A DNA stretch of 64,000 nt. It comes from Cupriavidus sp. U2. Its GTDB lineage: Bacteria; Pseudomonadota; Gammaproteobacteria; Burkholderiales; Burkholderiaceae. The translations under genes and the position numbers were made by a program. Numbering within the stretch: position 1 is the first letter of the stretch; every line of letters starts with the position of its first letter. Positions 36,214 through 45,321 of the stretch are shown here, one piece after another. The stretch lies in NCBI RefSeq assembly GCF_009663685.2, contig NZ_RCOG02000002.1:443499-507498 (forward strand), read 5' to 3'. The notes under the pieces are model-generated. The model was given only the letters and a program-made list of their open reading frames with translations, made no database searches and had not been told where the DNA came from.

Positions 36214-37290
36214 ATGCACACCCACTACGACAACCTCAAGGTTTCACGCGACGCCCCGACCGAAGTGATTCGGGCCGCCTACAAGTCCTTGAGCCAGAAA
36301 TATCATCCTGACCGGCACGCCGACAGCGAGGAAGCGAACCGCATCATGCGGCTGCTGAACGCCGCCTATGAAGTGCTGCGCGACCCGGAGCGCCGCGCGG
36401 AGCACGACCAGTGGATTCTTGCCGAGGAAAGACGCGAGGCCGAGCGCATGCAGCGCCAGGCGCAGGCCCAGCGGGCGGCGGCGGCCCAGGCCCAGCGCCA
36501 GGCCGCACAGCGCCAGCAGGCCGCGCGTCAGGCGGCCTCCCGCCCCGCGCAGCAGGCGCGTGCCGCCGATCCGGAGCCCACCGATGCGCCGCCCTTCCGT
36601 TCACGCAAGGCGCGTCCGGACCGTCAGGAGCGCCCCCGGCGCGCCGCCCGCGAGCGTGCCCCAGATGGACCCGCCGTACCGCTGCCAAAATACGGATCGG
36701 CCGCGCTCTACGCGGCCATCGGCGCCATCATCGTGATCATGCTGGGAGACTGGTCGGGCTCCGGCGAAGCCACAGCGGGTAGCGCCGACGCGCGGGCCGT
36801 GCCGGCCAGCGCCCCACAGGCCTTGGTCAGATCGGTGTTGCCGGGCGTGCAGCGGGTGGCCGGCGAGCGTGGCTATACCCGGCCGTCGTTGACGCCGCGC
36901 GGCATGCCTTGGCCCGATCATTCGGGCTATCTGCCGGGCTATCCGGTACTCAACGGGAATGGGTTGTCCACGCTGACGGTCGACAACTCCGGTAGTGCGT
37001 CCGACGTGATCCTGAAACTGGTGGCCGTCGACGGCAATGCGCCGCTGCCGGTGCGCACCAGCTTCGTGCGCAGCGGATCGTCGTTCACGATGGAAAATAT
37101 CTCGCCCGGCGCCTATGACCTGCGCTACCAGAGCCTCGACACCGGCGAGATCTTCCGCTCGGAACGCTTCGATCTATCGGAAATCCGCGAGGCGGCCGGC
37201 ACCAGCGCCAATCGCAATGTCTTCAAGCTGTACGCGGTACCGGGCGGCACATCGCGCTCGGTGACCATCTCCGAGCGCGAATTTCCCTGA
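36214..37290 (+). CDS. Membrane-anchored DnaJ-domain protein
   Basis: A 358-residue protein. A J-domain covers residues 1-70, with the HPD tripeptide in KYHPDRH and the closing LLNAAYEVLRDPERRAEHDQW. A long Ala/Gln/Arg-rich coiled-coil region follows, up to about 150. One membrane helix (SAALYAAIGAIIVIML) precedes a C-terminal domain of about 170 residues that I do not recognise (DNSGSASDVILKLV, FTMENISPGAYDLRY). It is probably a co-chaperone that brings DnaK to the membrane. No J-protein of the DnaJ or CbpA type with a zinc domain is implied. ATG 36214 is used since the J-domain begins at once. Confidence 0.85.
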   Translation: MHTHYDNLKVSRDAPTEVIRAAYKSLSQKYHPDRHADSEEANRIMRLLNAAYEVLRDPERRAEHDQWILAEERREAERMQRQAQAQRAAAAQAQRQAAQRQQAARQAASRPAQQARAADPEPTDAPPFRSRKARPDRQERPRRAARERAPDGPAVPLPKYGSAALYAAIGAIIVIMLGDWSGSGEATAGSADARAVPASAPQALVRSVLPGVQRVAGERGYTRPSLTPRGMPWPDHSGYLPGYPVLNGNGLSTLTVDNSGSASDVILKLVAVDGNAPLPVRTSFVRSGSSFTMENISPGAYDLRYQSLDTGEIFRSERFDLSEIREAAGTSANRNVFKLYAVPGGTSRSVTISEREFP

Positions 37291-37330
37291 GCCGGCGACG
37301 GGACGCCGGCCCCCGCAGGCGCGGGCACGC

Positions 37331-37380
37331 GATCAACGGGGATCCACAGGTATCGACAGGGCTCAACAAGGATCAATAGG
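37331..37380. repeat. Five-unit 10-bp degenerate tandem repeat
   Basis: GATCAACGGG, GATCCACAGG, TATCGACAGG, GCTCAACAAG and GATCAATAGG follow each other exactly. The last unit covers the stop codon of the minus-strand ankyrin gene at 37373. It fills the gap between two convergent genes, much like the array after purT. Confidence 0.75.
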
Positions 37381-38116
37381 CCTTGGGCTGCGGCTGGCCG
37401 TTGGGCGCCACGTAGGGCTTCGGCTTGGGAGCCGGTGCCGGCACATTCCCGTAGAGCTTCTGCCAGCGCGACTTCAGGCCGTCGGCGATTTCCTTCTGGT
37501 TGTACTGCTCGGCGAAGTCGATCACCGTCATGCCCTGCTGGTTCTTCAGGCGCATGTCGGCGCCTTCGTCCAGCAGCAGCTTGACCGTGTCGATGTGCCC
37601 GCCGCGCGCCGCCATCATCAGCGGCGTGGTGCCGTTCGGACTTTCGGCGTCCAGATAGGCGGCATGGTCCGCCAGGTACTTGACCACGTCGTTGTGCCCG
37701 TTCGTCGCGGCGTAGTGCAGCGGCGCCCAGCCCTTCTTGTTGACCTCGGCCTCCTCGCCATCGACCATCAGCTTGATCATGTCAAGGTCGCCGTTCAGCG
37801 CCGCCATCATCAGCGCGTTCTCGCCGGCCGGGTTGGTCTTGTCGAAGTCGATGTTCTTGGCCTTGATCAGCGCCGTGGCCGCTTTCTTCGACTTTTCGCG
37901 CAGCGCCACCACCAGCATCGGGTTGCCGCGGTTGTCCACCAGGTTCGGGTCCACGCCCTTGGCCAGCAGCTTCTGCACGGTGTTGCCGTCGTCGAATTCC
38001 ACGGCCTTGCGCATGTCGTCGGCCGGTGCGGCCTGCACCAGCGCGCAGCCCGACATCGCGGTCAGGCCTACCAGGGCCATGGCCGATGCCAGGCGTCTAA
38101 TCTTGATGTCAAGCAT
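37373..38116 (-). CDS. Ankyrin-repeat lipoprotein
   Basis: A 247-residue exported protein. A lipoprotein signal ends in MSGC. About five ankyrin repeats span residues 45-205, for example NPMLVVALREKSKKAATALIKA, GENALMMAALNGDLDMIKLMVDG and GTTPLMMAARGGHIDTVKLLLDEGADM. The C-terminal 30 residues are proline- and lysine-rich. ATG 38116 is preferred because AGGA lies eight bases upstream; ATG 38122 is an alternative. It overlaps the 3' end of the TatD gene, so it is translated after it from the same transcript. Confidence 0.88.
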   Translation of the reverse strand: MLDIKIRRLASAMALVGLTAMSGCALVQAAPADDMRKAVEFDDGNTVQKLLAKGVDPNLVDNRGNPMLVVALREKSKKAATALIKAKNIDFDKTNPAGENALMMAALNGDLDMIKLMVDGEEAEVNKKGWAPLHYAATNGHNDVVKYLADHAAYLDAESPNGTTPLMMAARGGHIDTVKLLLDEGADMRLKNQQGMTVIDFAEQYNQKEIADGLKSRWQKLYGNVPAPAPKPKPYVAPNGQPQPKAY

Positions 38117-38906
38117 GAGCATTCCTGTCTATGTGCTTGAAAAGACGGAAGAAGTTTTCCGTCGTCTGTTCTGCCACCGCCTCCACGGGCACATCGCGCA
38201 GGCGGGCGATGAACTCGCCCACATGGCGTACCCAGGCGGGTTCATTGGTCTTGCCGCGATACGGCACCGGCGCCAGGTACGGCGAGTCGGTCTCGATCAG
38301 CATGCGGTCCAGGGGCACCTTCTTCGCGGTTTCCTGCAGGTCGGCCGCGCTCTTGAACGTGACGATGCCCGAGAACGAGATATGGAAGCCTTCGTCGAGC
38401 GCCTGCTTCGCGATGTCCCAGGTCTCGGTAAAGCAGTGCATGACGCCGCCGGCCTCGCGCGCATTCTCTTCGCGCATCAGCCGGATCGTGTCGTCGGCCG
38501 ACGACCGCGTATGGATGATCAGCGGCTTGCCGGTCTGGCGGGCAGCGCGGATATGGGTGCGGAAACGCTCGCGCTGCCATTCCATGTCATCGACGCTGCG
38601 GCCATTGAGCCTGTAGTAGTCCAGGCCGGTCTCGCCGGTGCCCACCACGCGCGGATGGGCGGACAGCGTCACCAGCCGCTCCAGCGTCGGCTCCTCGGCG
38701 TCTTCCTCGTAGTCGGGGTGCACCCCCACCGACGCGTAGAGGTTGGGATGCTGTTCGGCCAGCGCCAGCACGCGCGGAAAATCCTCCAGCGTCACGGAGA
38801 TGCACAGCGCATGCGTGACCTGGTTGGCCTTCATGTTTTCCAGCAACTGGGGCAGGCGCTGCGCCAGTTCCGGAAAATCGATATGGCAATGGGAATCGAC
38901 AAACAT
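38109..38906 (-). CDS. TatD-family metal-dependent hydrolase/DNase
   Basis: A 265-residue TIM-barrel metallohydrolase. The first metal motif is DSHCHID at the N-terminus, GTGETGLDYY supplies the bridging Glu, and IHTRSS, HCFTE and IETDSPYLAP complete the site. TatD proteins are 3'-5' exonucleases or D-tyrosyl-tRNA deacylase-like enzymes. It sits in the conserved holB-pilZ-tatD neighbourhood, with an acetyltransferase gene inserted between. Confidence 0.93.
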   Translation of the reverse strand: MFVDSHCHIDFPELAQRLPQLLENMKANQVTHALCISVTLEDFPRVLALAEQHPNLYASVGVHPDYEEDAEEPTLERLVTLSAHPRVVGTGETGLDYYRLNGRSVDDMEWQRERFRTHIRAARQTGKPLIIHTRSSADDTIRLMREENAREAGGVMHCFTETWDIAKQALDEGFHISFSGIVTFKSAADLQETAKKVPLDRMLIETDSPYLAPVPYRGKTNEPAWVRHVGEFIARLRDVPVEAVAEQTTENFFRLFKHIDRNAHA

Positions 38907-38923
38907 GGTGTATTCCTTCGCGC

Positions 38924-39433
38924 TCAGCCGAGGCGGCGGCCCAGGATCAGGAGGTCGCGCTCGACGCCGTCGAGCACGGCCACGCGCGGCAGGTCGCCCC
39001 AGCGCGAGAAGCCATGGCGCTCGAACAGGGCCAGGCTCGGCGCGTTATGGCCAAAGATAAAGCCCAGCAGCGTGTTGACGCCCACCCGGGGCGCATGCGC
39101 AATGGCCTGCTCCAGCAGGAAGCGGCCCAGGCCCTGGCCCCGGAAATCCTCGTGCAGGTAGATCGAGACTTCGGCGGTGGCGCCGTACGCCGGACGGCCA
39201 TAGAAGTCTGAGAAGCTGACCCAGCCGGCCATGCGGCCATTGGCGGCTTCGCACACCCAGAGCGGGCGGCGTTCTGGCAGGTGCGCCGCGAACCAGGCCT
39301 CGCGCGAGGCCACGGACACCGGCTCCGTATCGGCAGTCACCATGCGCGACGGCACCGTGCTGTTGTAGATCTCGACGATGCCAGCCAGGTCGTCACGCGT
39401 CGCCAGACGCACCGAAAAACCGCTATTACTCAT
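38924..39433 (-). CDS. GNAT-family N-acetyltransferase (phosphinothricin-acetyltransferase-like)
   Basis: A 169-residue GNAT enzyme. The acetyl-CoA motif is EDFRGQGLGRFLLEQAI, preceded by AEVSIYL. The start VRLATRDDLAGIVEIYNSTV and FYGRPAYGATAEVS resemble the Pat/Bar/YncA group that acetylates phosphinothricin, methionine sulfone or related amino acids. It lies 17 bases upstream of the tatD start on the same strand. The substrate is not determined. Confidence 0.88.
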   Translation of the reverse strand: MSNSGFSVRLATRDDLAGIVEIYNSTVPSRMVTADTEPVSVASREAWFAAHLPERRPLWVCEAANGRMAGWVSFSDFYGRPAYGATAEVSIYLHEDFRGQGLGRFLLEQAIAHAPRVGVNTLLGFIFGHNAPSLALFERHGFSRWGDLPRVAVLDGVERDLLILGRRLG

Positions 39434-39476
39434 AAAAACAAATACTTGCGAAGCAGGCTTCGCATTTCACATGAAG

Positions 39477-39896
39477 TTACAGGGTCTGCGTGGGCCGGCC
39501 CGATTCGATGGTCTTGCCCAGCAGCTCTTCCACCGCACGCTTGAGCATGCGGCCATTGTCGTCGTCCGGCAGATGCACGCCCACGCCGGGCGTCTTCATC
39601 GGCGTGCCGGCCGGGGTGATCCAGGCCACGGTACCCTGCACCTGGTATTTCTGCGGCCGGTCCAGCAATGAAAGCACCAGGAAGACCTGCTCGCCCAGCC
39701 GGAACGGCCGGTTCGACGGTACAAAGATCCCGCCGCGCGCCAGGAACGGCATGTAGGCCGCGTAGAGCCCCGCCTGATCCTTGATCGACAGCGACAGCAC
39801 ATTCGGCCGCTGCGGCGCGCCGCCCGTGACAGGCCCCGCCGGATTGACGGGTGCAGCCGTCGCCGGACGCGGCGGCATCGTGACTGGTGCATTCAT
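39477..39896 (-). CDS. PilZ-domain protein (type IV pilus-associated)
   Basis: A 139-residue protein. A Pro/Ala-rich N-terminus leads into a PilZ domain (about 33-125). It is of the PilZ type found next to holB, with GGIFVPSNRPFRLGEQVFLVLSLLD and GTVAWITPAGTPMKTPGVGVHL. The RxxxR c-di-GMP motif is not evident, as in Pseudomonas PilZ, which works in pilus assembly without binding c-di-GMP. It follows holB on the same strand after about 130 bases. Confidence 0.85.
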   Translation of the reverse strand: MNAPVTMPPRPATAAPVNPAGPVTGGAPQRPNVLSLSIKDQAGLYAAYMPFLARGGIFVPSNRPFRLGEQVFLVLSLLDRPQKYQVQGTVAWITPAGTPMKTPGVGVHLPDDDNGRMLKRAVEELLGKTIESGRPTQTL

Positions 39897-40025
39897 GTTT
39901 GACCCCTGCTGTGATTTGCCCGCTCAGGCGGGCTATGGAATATGGGAACTGCGTGGCTCGACTTTTACCACGCGTGCCCATCGATGCCTATGCTTTTGGC
40001 CGCTTCGGTCTTTTTTTTGTCGCTT

Positions 40026-41045
40026 TCAGCGGAACAATTGCCGGTAATCGAGGAAAACCGACTCCAGGACCAGGCGCGCCGCCAGCGGATGGTTCTCGCT
40101 ACGCCGATGATTGACCAGCCGGGCCGCAAACCCCTGCAGCCGATGGGCATCGGTGGCACCGGCACAGCGTCCAAGCGCAGCGTGCTCCTTCGGGAAATAG
40201 CGCACGGCGCCGGTGCCCAGGCACAGCGCCAGCAGATCGTACGTCCAGCGTTGCAGCACGCCCAGCACGGCCGGCACGGGCAGCTTCTGCAATTGCTCGG
40301 CCGCCGCCAGCGGATCGAACGCGGCGCCGGCACCCAGCTGCCCCACCAGCAAACGCTGCAGCGGCTGTTCCTCGGCCTCCGCGGCATGCAGCGCCGTCAG
40401 CGGCGCCCCGCCCGACAGCGCCAGTTGGGCCTCGACATCGGCCACGCCCTGGCTGCGCAACCATTCCAGCGCGGCGGCGTGGGTGGGACGCGCCACCGAA
40501 AACTGCCGGCAGCGCGACAGGATCGTCGGCAGTACGCGGTCGATCCGGTCGGTCACCAGCAGGAACACGGTGGACGGCGGCGGCTCTTCCAGCGTCTTGA
40601 GCAGCGCGTTGGCGCCCTCGGTCTGCAGCGCGTCGAGCGGGTAGACCACCACCACGCGCAGGCCCGCGCGATGGGTGCCCACGCCCACGGCCTCGATCAG
40701 CCCTCGCACCTGCTCCATGCGGATGATCTTGCTGGGCGCCTTCTTCTTGCTGCTACTGCCGCCTTCGCCGTCACCATCGGCATCGCCCGTGCCGGCTTCC
40801 AGCGCCTCGGGGCGTACCACGGTGAAATCGGGGTGATTGCCCTGGCTGAACCAGTGGCAGGCGCCGCAGGTATTGCAGGGCTGGCCATCGGCCACCGGAG
40901 ATTCACACAGCAGGCCCTGGGCGAAATGCAGGGCCAGGTCGCGCTTGCCGATGCCCTGCTGCCCATGCAGCAGCAGCGCGTGCGGCAGCCGGTCGCGTAG
41001 CGCGGCCAGCCGTTGCCAGTCTTCTCGTTGCCAGGGATAAAGCAT
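40026..41045 (-). CDS. holB: DNA polymerase III subunit delta'
   Basis: A 339-residue clamp-loader subunit. The degenerate P-loop is GQQGIGKRDLA, the zinc site uses the cysteines of CESPVADGQPCNTCGAC, and the LLKTLEEPP and TILSRCRQF blocks are conserved. An insertion of about 15 residues (GDADGDGEGGSSSKKK) follows the zinc module. It loads the sliding clamp with delta and tau/gamma. It follows tmk by about 85 bases in the same direction, the usual order. Confidence 0.95.
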   Translation of the reverse strand: MLYPWQREDWQRLAALRDRLPHALLLHGQQGIGKRDLALHFAQGLLCESPVADGQPCNTCGACHWFSQGNHPDFTVVRPEALEAGTGDADGDGEGGSSSKKKAPSKIIRMEQVRGLIEAVGVGTHRAGLRVVVVYPLDALQTEGANALLKTLEEPPPSTVFLLVTDRIDRVLPTILSRCRQFSVARPTHAAALEWLRSQGVADVEAQLALSGGAPLTALHAAEAEEQPLQRLLVGQLGAGAAFDPLAAAEQLQKLPVPAVLGVLQRWTYDLLALCLGTGAVRYFPKEHAALGRCAGATDAHRLQGFAARLVNHRRSENHPLAARLVLESVFLDYRQLFR

Positions 41046-41131
41046 GCCGGATCAGTAAGTTAGCGCGATCGCCTCATGTATTGTCCGAGCCCTGCCCGTC
41101 CACATCAGCGTGCGCATATATATCCAATAAA

Positions 41132-41734
41132 TCAGAGGCTTGAGATGATTTTCTCAAGTGTCACGCGAATGTCGTCGATCGACCGCGTGGCGTCGATCAC
41201 GCGGAACCGCCCCGGCGCTTGGGCTGCGCGGCGCAGGTATTCGGCCCGGGTGCGCGCGAAGAATGCGCGCGATTCGGCCTCGAACTTGTCCGGCTCGCGG
41301 GCACTGGCCAGGCGCTGCGCCGCCGTCTCCAGCGGCACGTCGAACAGCAGCGTCAGGTCGGGCTGCAGATCGCCCTGCACCCATTGCTCCAGCACTTCCA
41401 GTCGCTCGCGCGGCAGGCCACGGCCGCCGCCCTGGTAGGCAAAGGTAGCGTCGGTGAAGCGGTCGGAGATGACCCAGTCGCCGCGCGCCAGCGCCGGTTC
41501 GATGACCTCGGCAATATGCTCGCGGCGCGCCGCGAACATCAGCAGCGCCTCGGTCTCCAGGTCCATCTTCCGGTGCAGCAGCAGGCCGCGCAGGTCTTCG
41601 CCCAGCGGCGTGCCGCCCGGCTCGCGGGTGGTTACAACGGTTGCGCGTTCGCGCAGGCGACCGGCTACCCATTCGATATGGGTGCTCTTGCCGGCGCCGT
41701 CGATGCCTTCAAAGGTGATGAATCTGCCGCGCAT
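41132..41734 (-). CDS. tmk: Thymidylate kinase
   Basis: A 200-residue kinase. The P-loop is [11 protein letters not shown], the DR(F/Y) motif is [18 protein letters not shown], and [11 protein letters not shown] is typical. It phosphorylates dTMP to dTDP. ATG 41734 is chosen because the family begins M-R-G-R-F; the frame extends to 41842 through the end of mltG. It lies four bases after the mltG stop. Confidence 0.96.
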   Translation of the reverse strand: MRGRFITFEGIDGAGKSTHIEWVAGRLRERATVVTTREPGGTPLGEDLRGLLLHRKMDLETEALLMFAARREHIAEVIEPALARGDWVISDRFTDATFAYQGGGRGLPRERLEVLEQWVQGDLQPDLTLLFDVPLETAAQRLASAREPDKFEAESRAFFARTRAEYLRRAAQAPGRFRVIDATRSIDDIRVTLEKIISSL

Positions 41735-41738
41735 GAAT

Positions 41739-42737
41739 TCAGGGCTTTCCGCGCTGGTACTTGTCGACCGCGCGATTATGTTCGGGGAGTGAGCTGGAAA
41801 AATGGCTGCTGCCGTCGCCTCGGGCCACGAAGTACAGCGCATCGGAGGGCGCCGGCGTGGTGGCTGCGGCCAGCGAGGCCAGGCCTGGCAGCGCGATCGG
41901 GGTCGGCGGCAGGCCGGTCCGGGTGTACGTATTGTACGGGGTGTCGGTCTGCAGATCCTTCTTGCGCAGGTTGCCGTCGAAGGCGGGGCCGATGCCGTAG
42001 ATCACGGTCGGGTCGGTCTGCAGCATCATGTTCTTGCGCAGCCGGTTCACGAACACGGCGGCAATCAGCGGCCGCTCGGCCGCCTGGCCCGTTTCCTTCT
42101 CGACGATCGATGCCATGACCAGCGCCTCGTACGGCGTCTTGTACGGCAGGTCGGGCGAGCGCGCGTTCCAGGCATCGTTCAGGCGCTTCTGCATGGCCCG
42201 GTAGGCGTGCTTGTAGAGATCCACGTCGCTGCTGCCGCGGGCGAACAGGTAGGTATCGGGAAAGAACATGCCTTCCGGCGATGTCTCGGCCGCACCGATG
42301 GCCTTCATCAGGTCGGCATCGGAGAGGTTCTGCGTGTCGTGCTTCAAGGCCGGATTGGCATCCACGGCCGCGCGCATCTTGCGGAATTCCCAGCCCTCGA
42401 TCACGGTGACCACATAGTGCGTGACCTCGCCCTTGGCCAGCTTTTCGATCACATCGAGCGGCGTCACGCCGGTCTCGAACTGGTATCCGCCAGCCTTGAG
42501 TTCGGCGGCATGGCCTGTCACGCGGGCCAGCAACTGGAACAGGCGCGGGTCCATGCCCACGCCGCCGCGCTGGATCTGGCGGCCAACGCTGGCCACGCCG
42601 GAATTGGGCTTGATGATGACTTCGACGGGGGACGCGGACAGCGCCAGCGGCTGGCGGGCCCACCAGGCAAAGCCGCCGGCGGCGGCCATGGCAAAGACCA
42701 GCAATACCCCGACCAGGCGCAGGAACAGACGTTTCAT
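41739..42737 (-). CDS. mltG: Endolytic peptidoglycan transglycosylase MltG
   Basis: A 332-residue inner-membrane lytic transglycosylase. One N-terminal membrane helix ([19 protein letters not shown]) is followed by a LysM-like part and the YceG domain. The catalytic glutamate lies in [10 protein letters not shown], and [16 protein letters not shown] and [14 protein letters not shown] are family hallmarks. It sets glycan chain length by cutting nascent strands. It is the first gene of the mltG-tmk-holB series, divergent from ygfZ. Confidence 0.95.
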   Translation of the reverse strand: MKRLFLRLVGVLLVFAMAAAGGFAWWARQPLALSASPVEVIIKPNSGVASVGRQIQRGGVGMDPRLFQLLARVTGHAAELKAGGYQFETGVTPLDVIEKLAKGEVTHYVVTVIEGWEFRKMRAAVDANPALKHDTQNLSDADLMKAIGAAETSPEGMFFPDTYLFARGSSDVDLYKHAYRAMQKRLNDAWNARSPDLPYKTPYEALVMASIVEKETGQAAERPLIAAVFVNRLRKNMMLQTDPTVIYGIGPAFDGNLRKKDLQTDTPYNTYTRTGLPPTPIALPGLASLAAATTPAPSDALYFVARGDGSSHFSSSLPEHNRAVDKYQRGKP

Positions 42738-42821
42738 GGCGTAAGAATAAGTACCGGCCGCCATGCCCCCGCCGGCGGGTCGGGATCATTGGGGCGGCCG
42801 GTCGGAATGGCGACAGGCCCA

Positions 42822-42827
42822 TATAAT
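42822..42827 (+). promoter_or_regulatory. TATAAT -10 box upstream of ygfZ
   Basis: A perfect TATAAT on the plus strand with no good -35 at the right distance. Transcription from here would give a leader of about 170 bases that holds a GCGTTACC/GGTAACGC inverted repeat (42859-42866 and 42899-42906). Confidence 0.5.
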
Positions 42828-43003
42828 ACCGGGAGCCTTGTGGCCAATGTGTCACCGAGCGTTACCTGACGGGTGTCACCTGAAGGCCCGCAGTGATTGG
42901 TAACGCCGATCGCGTGCCGCCGGACACGCCGGCGTGGCCGTACGTTGTGTTCCGCACTTGCGCCCCCAATTTACCCATCCATCCGATTTTCAGGACCGTC
43001 CGC

Positions 43004-44014
43004 ATGTCCGCCACTGAATTCCCGACCCTCGCCGACAGCTTCGCCGCCCTGCCCGCCGCCGGTATCGTGACCGCGCCCGTCGGCCTGGGCCTGATCCGCG
43101 TGGCCGGCGACGACGCCGCTGCCTTCCTGCACACCCAGCTGACCAATGCCGTGGAAGACCTGCCCGCCGATGCGGCGCGGCTGGCCGGCTACTGCTCGCC
43201 CAAGGGGCGCCTGATGGCCAGCTTCCTGATGTGGCGCGATACCGAAGGCGTCGTGCTGCAGTTGTCGGCCGACATCCAGCCCGCCATCCAGAAGCGCCTG
43301 ACCATGTTCGTGCTGCGCGCCAAGGCCAAACTGTCAGACCTGTCCGCCACGCACCGCGTGCTGGGCGTGGCCGGCGCCGGTGCCGAGGCCGCGCTGCGCC
43401 AGGCCGGCCTGCCCGCGCCGCAGGGCCCGCTGGCCGTGGCCCACGCCGATGGCGTCACGGTGATCCGCCTGGCCGATGCAGAAGACGAGGCGCGCTGGCA
43501 GCTGGTTGCCGCCGCCGACCGCGCCGATGCCCTGCAGCAGACGCTGGGTGCCACGCTGGCGGCCGCCGACCCCGCATTCTGGGACTGGCTCGAGGTTGGC
43601 GCCGGCATCCCGCGCATCACGGCCCCGACGCAAGAGCAATTCGTGCCGCAGATGATCAACTTCGAGCTGGTGGGCGGCGTCAATTTCCGCAAGGGCTGCT
43701 ATCCCGGCCAGGAAGTGGTGGCGCGCAGCCAGTATCGCGGCACGCTCAAGCGGCGCATGTGGCGCGTACAGGGCGAAGGCCCCGTGCCGGCCGCCGCCGC
43801 CGAGATCTTCCGTCCGGAAGACCCCGAACAGCCGTGCGGCATGGTCGTCAACGCCGCCGCGTCGCCGCTGGGCGGCTGGGACGGCCTGGCCGAACTGAAG
43901 ATCGACGCCGCCGCCGGTGCGCTGCACCTGGGCGCCGCCAACGGACCGGCACTGTCCACGCGTGCGCTGCCGTACGAAGTGCCGCTGCCGAACGAGGCCG
44001 AATCGGCCAGCTGA
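43004..44014 (+). CDS. ygfZ: Folate-binding protein YgfZ (Fe-S cluster maintenance)
   Basis: A 336-residue GcvT-like protein. The diagnostic KGCYPGQEVVAR motif with its redox cysteine lies around residue 230. The N-terminal GLIRVAGDDAAAFLHTQLTNAVEDL and SPKGRLMASFLMWR blocks fit the folate-binding fold. YgfZ helps repair or assemble [4Fe-4S] enzymes with tetrahydrofolate. ATG 43004 is used because it matches family starts and follows CAGGA; a longer frame starts at 42893. Confidence 0.94.
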   Translation: MSATEFPTLADSFAALPAAGIVTAPVGLGLIRVAGDDAAAFLHTQLTNAVEDLPADAARLAGYCSPKGRLMASFLMWRDTEGVVLQLSADIQPAIQKRLTMFVLRAKAKLSDLSATHRVLGVAGAGAEAALRQAGLPAPQGPLAVAHADGVTVIRLADAEDEARWQLVAAADRADALQQTLGATLAAADPAFWDWLEVGAGIPRITAPTQEQFVPQMINFELVGGVNFRKGCYPGQEVVARSQYRGTLKRRMWRVQGEGPVPAAAAEIFRPEDPEQPCGMVVNAAASPLGGWDGLAELKIDAAAGALHLGAANGPALSTRALPYEVPLPNEAESAS

Positions 44015-44033
44015 ACGCCCCGGGAACGCCGCC

Positions 44034-44324
44034 ATGAGCGATCATCTCTACGTCTACTTCAAGATACCCGATGCGCACGCGGCTGACGCGCTGCCGCACT
44101 GGCACCGCTGGATGGAAACGGTCGCCGAGGCGACCGGAATTGGTGGTACGCTGATGCGCAGGCCCGAGACCCGAGCGGGCCTGCAGACGTGGATGGAGAG
44201 TTACGCCGATGTGCCGCCCGCGTTCGATGCCACGCTCGACGGGCTGTGGCGCCAGAGCGGGCTGGCGCAGTGGATCAGCGGCGACCGGATGAGCGAGCGG
44301 TTCATCGATCTGGACGTGCTCTGA
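44034..44324 (+). CDS. DUF4936 family protein
   Basis: A 96-residue protein beginning MSDHLYVYFKIPDAHAADAL. I recognise it as the small DUF4936 family found after ygfZ in Burkholderiales. It looks like a compact alpha/beta (dabb-like) fold: short strands, a helix with HWHRWMETVAE and a late WMESYADVP. The function is unknown. It lies 19 bases after the ygfZ stop, so it is co-transcribed. Confidence 0.8.
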   Translation: MSDHLYVYFKIPDAHAADALPHWHRWMETVAEATGIGGTLMRRPETRAGLQTWMESYADVPPAFDATLDGLWRQSGLAQWISGDRMSERFIDLDVL

Positions 44325-44357
44325 CCGCGCGAGAGAAGCCGTAGAAAGGAAGCCCCC

Positions 44358-45215
44358 ATGTGTCTGATACTGGTGGCCTGGCAATCGCACCCGGACTATG
44401 CCCTGGTGGTTGCTGGCAACCGCGACGAATTCTATGCCCGCCCGGCGGCGGCCGCGCACTGGTGGCAGGATGCCCACGAAGTGCTGGGCGGCCGCGACCT
44501 GGCGGAGGTGATTGGCGATGCCGGTACGTGGATGGGCGTCGCCAACGCCGAATCGCCCGAATGGCCCGATGATTCGCGCGCCCGCTTTGCGGCGCTGACC
44601 AATTACCGCGCCCCTTCCGAAAAACGTACCGATGCCCGCTCGCGCGGGGAACTGGTGTCGCATTTCCTGCGCGGCAACCAGACCGCCGACGAGTATCTGC
44701 ACGACCTGGCCCGCGCGCCCGGCGCGTACAACGGCTTCAACCTGCTGGCCAGCGACCTGCATGATCTCTGGTGGTACAGCAACCGGTCCAAGTCGCGCCA
44801 GCCGCAGAAGCTCAAGCCCGGCCTGTATGGCCTGTCGAACGCCCTGCTCGATACGCCCTGGCCCAAGGTGCGCAGCCGCGTGGGCGCCATGTGCGAGGTA
44901 CTGGCTGCCGACCGCGGACAGTCCGGATCGGACCCCGAGCCCTACCTGCAGCTGCTGGCCGATGAAAAGCAGGCGCCCGACTGGGAACTGCCAAGTACCG
45001 GCGTGGCGCCCGAATGGGAAAAGCTGCTGTCGTCGGCGTTTATCCGTTCGTCCAGCTATGGCACGCGCGCCAGCACCGTGCTGCGCGTGCGGCACGACGG
45101 CCGCTTCGATTTTGTCGAGCGCAGCTTCGATGCCGATGGCAAGACTGGCGAGGTGTCGTACCAGGGCCGCCTGAAGGTGGCACGCGATACCGGGACCGTC
45201 CCGGCACCCCGGTAA
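44358..45215 (+). CDS. NRDE (TANGO2-like) family protein
   Basis: A 285-residue protein. It begins MCLILVAW with the N-terminal Cys of Ntn-hydrolase-like members and carries the signature VAGNRDEFYARP. GGRDLAEVIGDAGTWMGV and LTNYRAPSEK are also typical. Eukaryotic TANGO2 homologues are linked to heme or lipid handling; the bacterial role is unknown. It is 33 bases after the DUF4936 gene, so the ygfZ-DUF4936-NRDE set is one unit. Confidence 0.88.
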   Translation: MCLILVAWQSHPDYALVVAGNRDEFYARPAAAAHWWQDAHEVLGGRDLAEVIGDAGTWMGVANAESPEWPDDSRARFAALTNYRAPSEKRTDARSRGELVSHFLRGNQTADEYLHDLARAPGAYNGFNLLASDLHDLWWYSNRSKSRQPQKLKPGLYGLSNALLDTPWPKVRSRVGAMCEVLAADRGQSGSDPEPYLQLLADEKQAPDWELPSTGVAPEWEKLLSSAFIRSSSYGTRASTVLRVRHDGRFDFVERSFDADGKTGEVSYQGRLKVARDTGTVPAPR

Positions 45216-45321
45216 TCGTCATCGCAGCCGGGCCGCCCCCGGGCCCGGGCTCGCGCCGCCGTTTGCAACCCTGGCGTGCAAACTTTCACGGCGCGAGCAG
45301 AACCGCCAGTCCATCCTTCGG

